Source of the DNA: Scedosporium boydii
Taxonomy: Eukaryota; Ascomycota; Sordariomycetes; Microascales; Microascaceae
DNA length: 22,186 nt
Direction: 5' to 3'
NCBI GenBank assembly: GCA_002221725.1
Contig: NJFT01000371.1
Location: forward strand, 1 to 22,186
Shown piece by piece: positions 21,928 through 22,186 of this stretch. The number at the start of each line of letters is the position of its first letter. Positions within the stretch are counted from its first letter, which is position 1. Below the pieces are notes generated by a model. That model was given only the letters and a program-made list of their open reading frames with translations. It was not told the origin of the DNA and ran no database searches. The translations under genes and the position numbers were made by a program.

Positions 21928-22128
21928 ATGCCACCCAGGAAAAGCGACGCCTCGCGCAAGAGCGACGTCGCCGTCCGCCCGGCCCCCAAACCCGCCGAGC
22001 AGCCCCAGTCCAAGACCACCCCCGGGGCCGAGACCCCGACTCAGCCCCGGCCTGAGCCCTCTACTCCGGCGACGGGCGAGAAGAAGGATAAGGAGAGCAA
22101 GGAGGCGAAGGAAGGAGTTAGCATCGAT
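21928..22128 (+). CDS. First exon of a probable Dpb4-like histone-fold protein (partial)
   Basis: Sixty-seven codons run from ATG (AACAGCC before it) to a strong GAT/GTGAGT donor at 22129, phase 0. The rest of the gene lies beyond the window. The peptide starts MPPRKSDASRKSD, continues through a Pro/Thr/Lys/Glu-rich disordered segment, turns into a KKDKESKEAKE charged stretch and ends EGVSID. From memory, filamentous-fungal Dpb4 proteins (the histone-fold subunit of DNA polymerase epsilon, partner of Dpb3) begin with a similar basic, charged tail and an EG(V/I)S(I/V)(D/E) segment running into DL-LPRS, the first histone-fold helix. That makes Dpb4 my best guess. The tail is low-complexity and the diagnostic domain is missing, so another nuclear protein with a charged N-terminus remains possible. 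Upstream lies a pyrimidine-rich leader. Confidence 0.55.
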
Positions 22129-22135
22129 GTGAGTT

Positions 22136-22137
<2 letters not shown>

Positions 22138-22184
<47 letters not shown>
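22138..22184. repeat. 47-base T homopolymer at the window end
   Basis: T is uninterrupted from 22138 to 22184, starting nine bases after the splice donor of the last gene. A pyrimidine-rich intron start is ordinary, but this length at a sequence end suggests an assembly break or homopolymer length error. Confidence 0.9.
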
Positions 22185-22185
<1 letters not shown>

Positions 22186-22186
22186 T

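Overview
The window looks like nuclear DNA of a filamentous ascomycete (Pezizomycotina, possibly Eurotiomycetes). The pointers are near-50% GC, short introns with CTGAC/CTAAC branch sites and YAG acceptors, long pyrimidine-rich 5' leaders, and two gene models that resemble filamentous-fungal proteins. There is no operon structure and no tRNA, rRNA or recognisable transposon. The sequence begins with ten C and ends in a 47-base T run inside an intron, so it is probably a contig cut at homopolymers.

Layout. From 1 to about 16.1 kb the DNA is gene-poor. Its open frames are short, overlap one another and match nothing I recognise. Two weak candidates stand out: overlapping frames at 3699-4311, and an ORF at 8142-8696 whose central part is a 21-bp minisatellite encoding 17 heptapeptides with an a/d hydrophobic pattern, which predicts a coiled coil. 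The heptamer TACGAAG/CTTCGTA occurs about 29 times in this part, against roughly 2.7 expected for the whole window. Eleven copies lie in 14.36-16.10 kb, and I find none after 16,097.

At 16.3-18.7 kb lies the one gene I can model fully. It has a TATA-like box, a leader of roughly 600 nt with two short uORFs, a small first exon carrying most of a signal peptide, a 285-bp intron, and a long second exon. The product is a 478-residue type I single-pass membrane protein with a Pro/Ser/Asn/Gly-rich ectodomain and a basic, Ser-rich cytoplasmic tail with motifs I recall as conserved in Pezizomycotina. Its function is unknown.

From 18.7 to 21.75 kb is non-coding DNA with microsatellites and one intron-like signal. 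At 21,928 a second plus-strand gene begins. Only its 67-codon first exon is present. Its charged low-complexity N-terminus ending in EGVSID resembles, from memory, fungal Dpb4 (histone-fold subunit of DNA polymerase epsilon), but the diagnostic histone fold lies beyond the window. Nothing indicates that the two genes act in one pathway.
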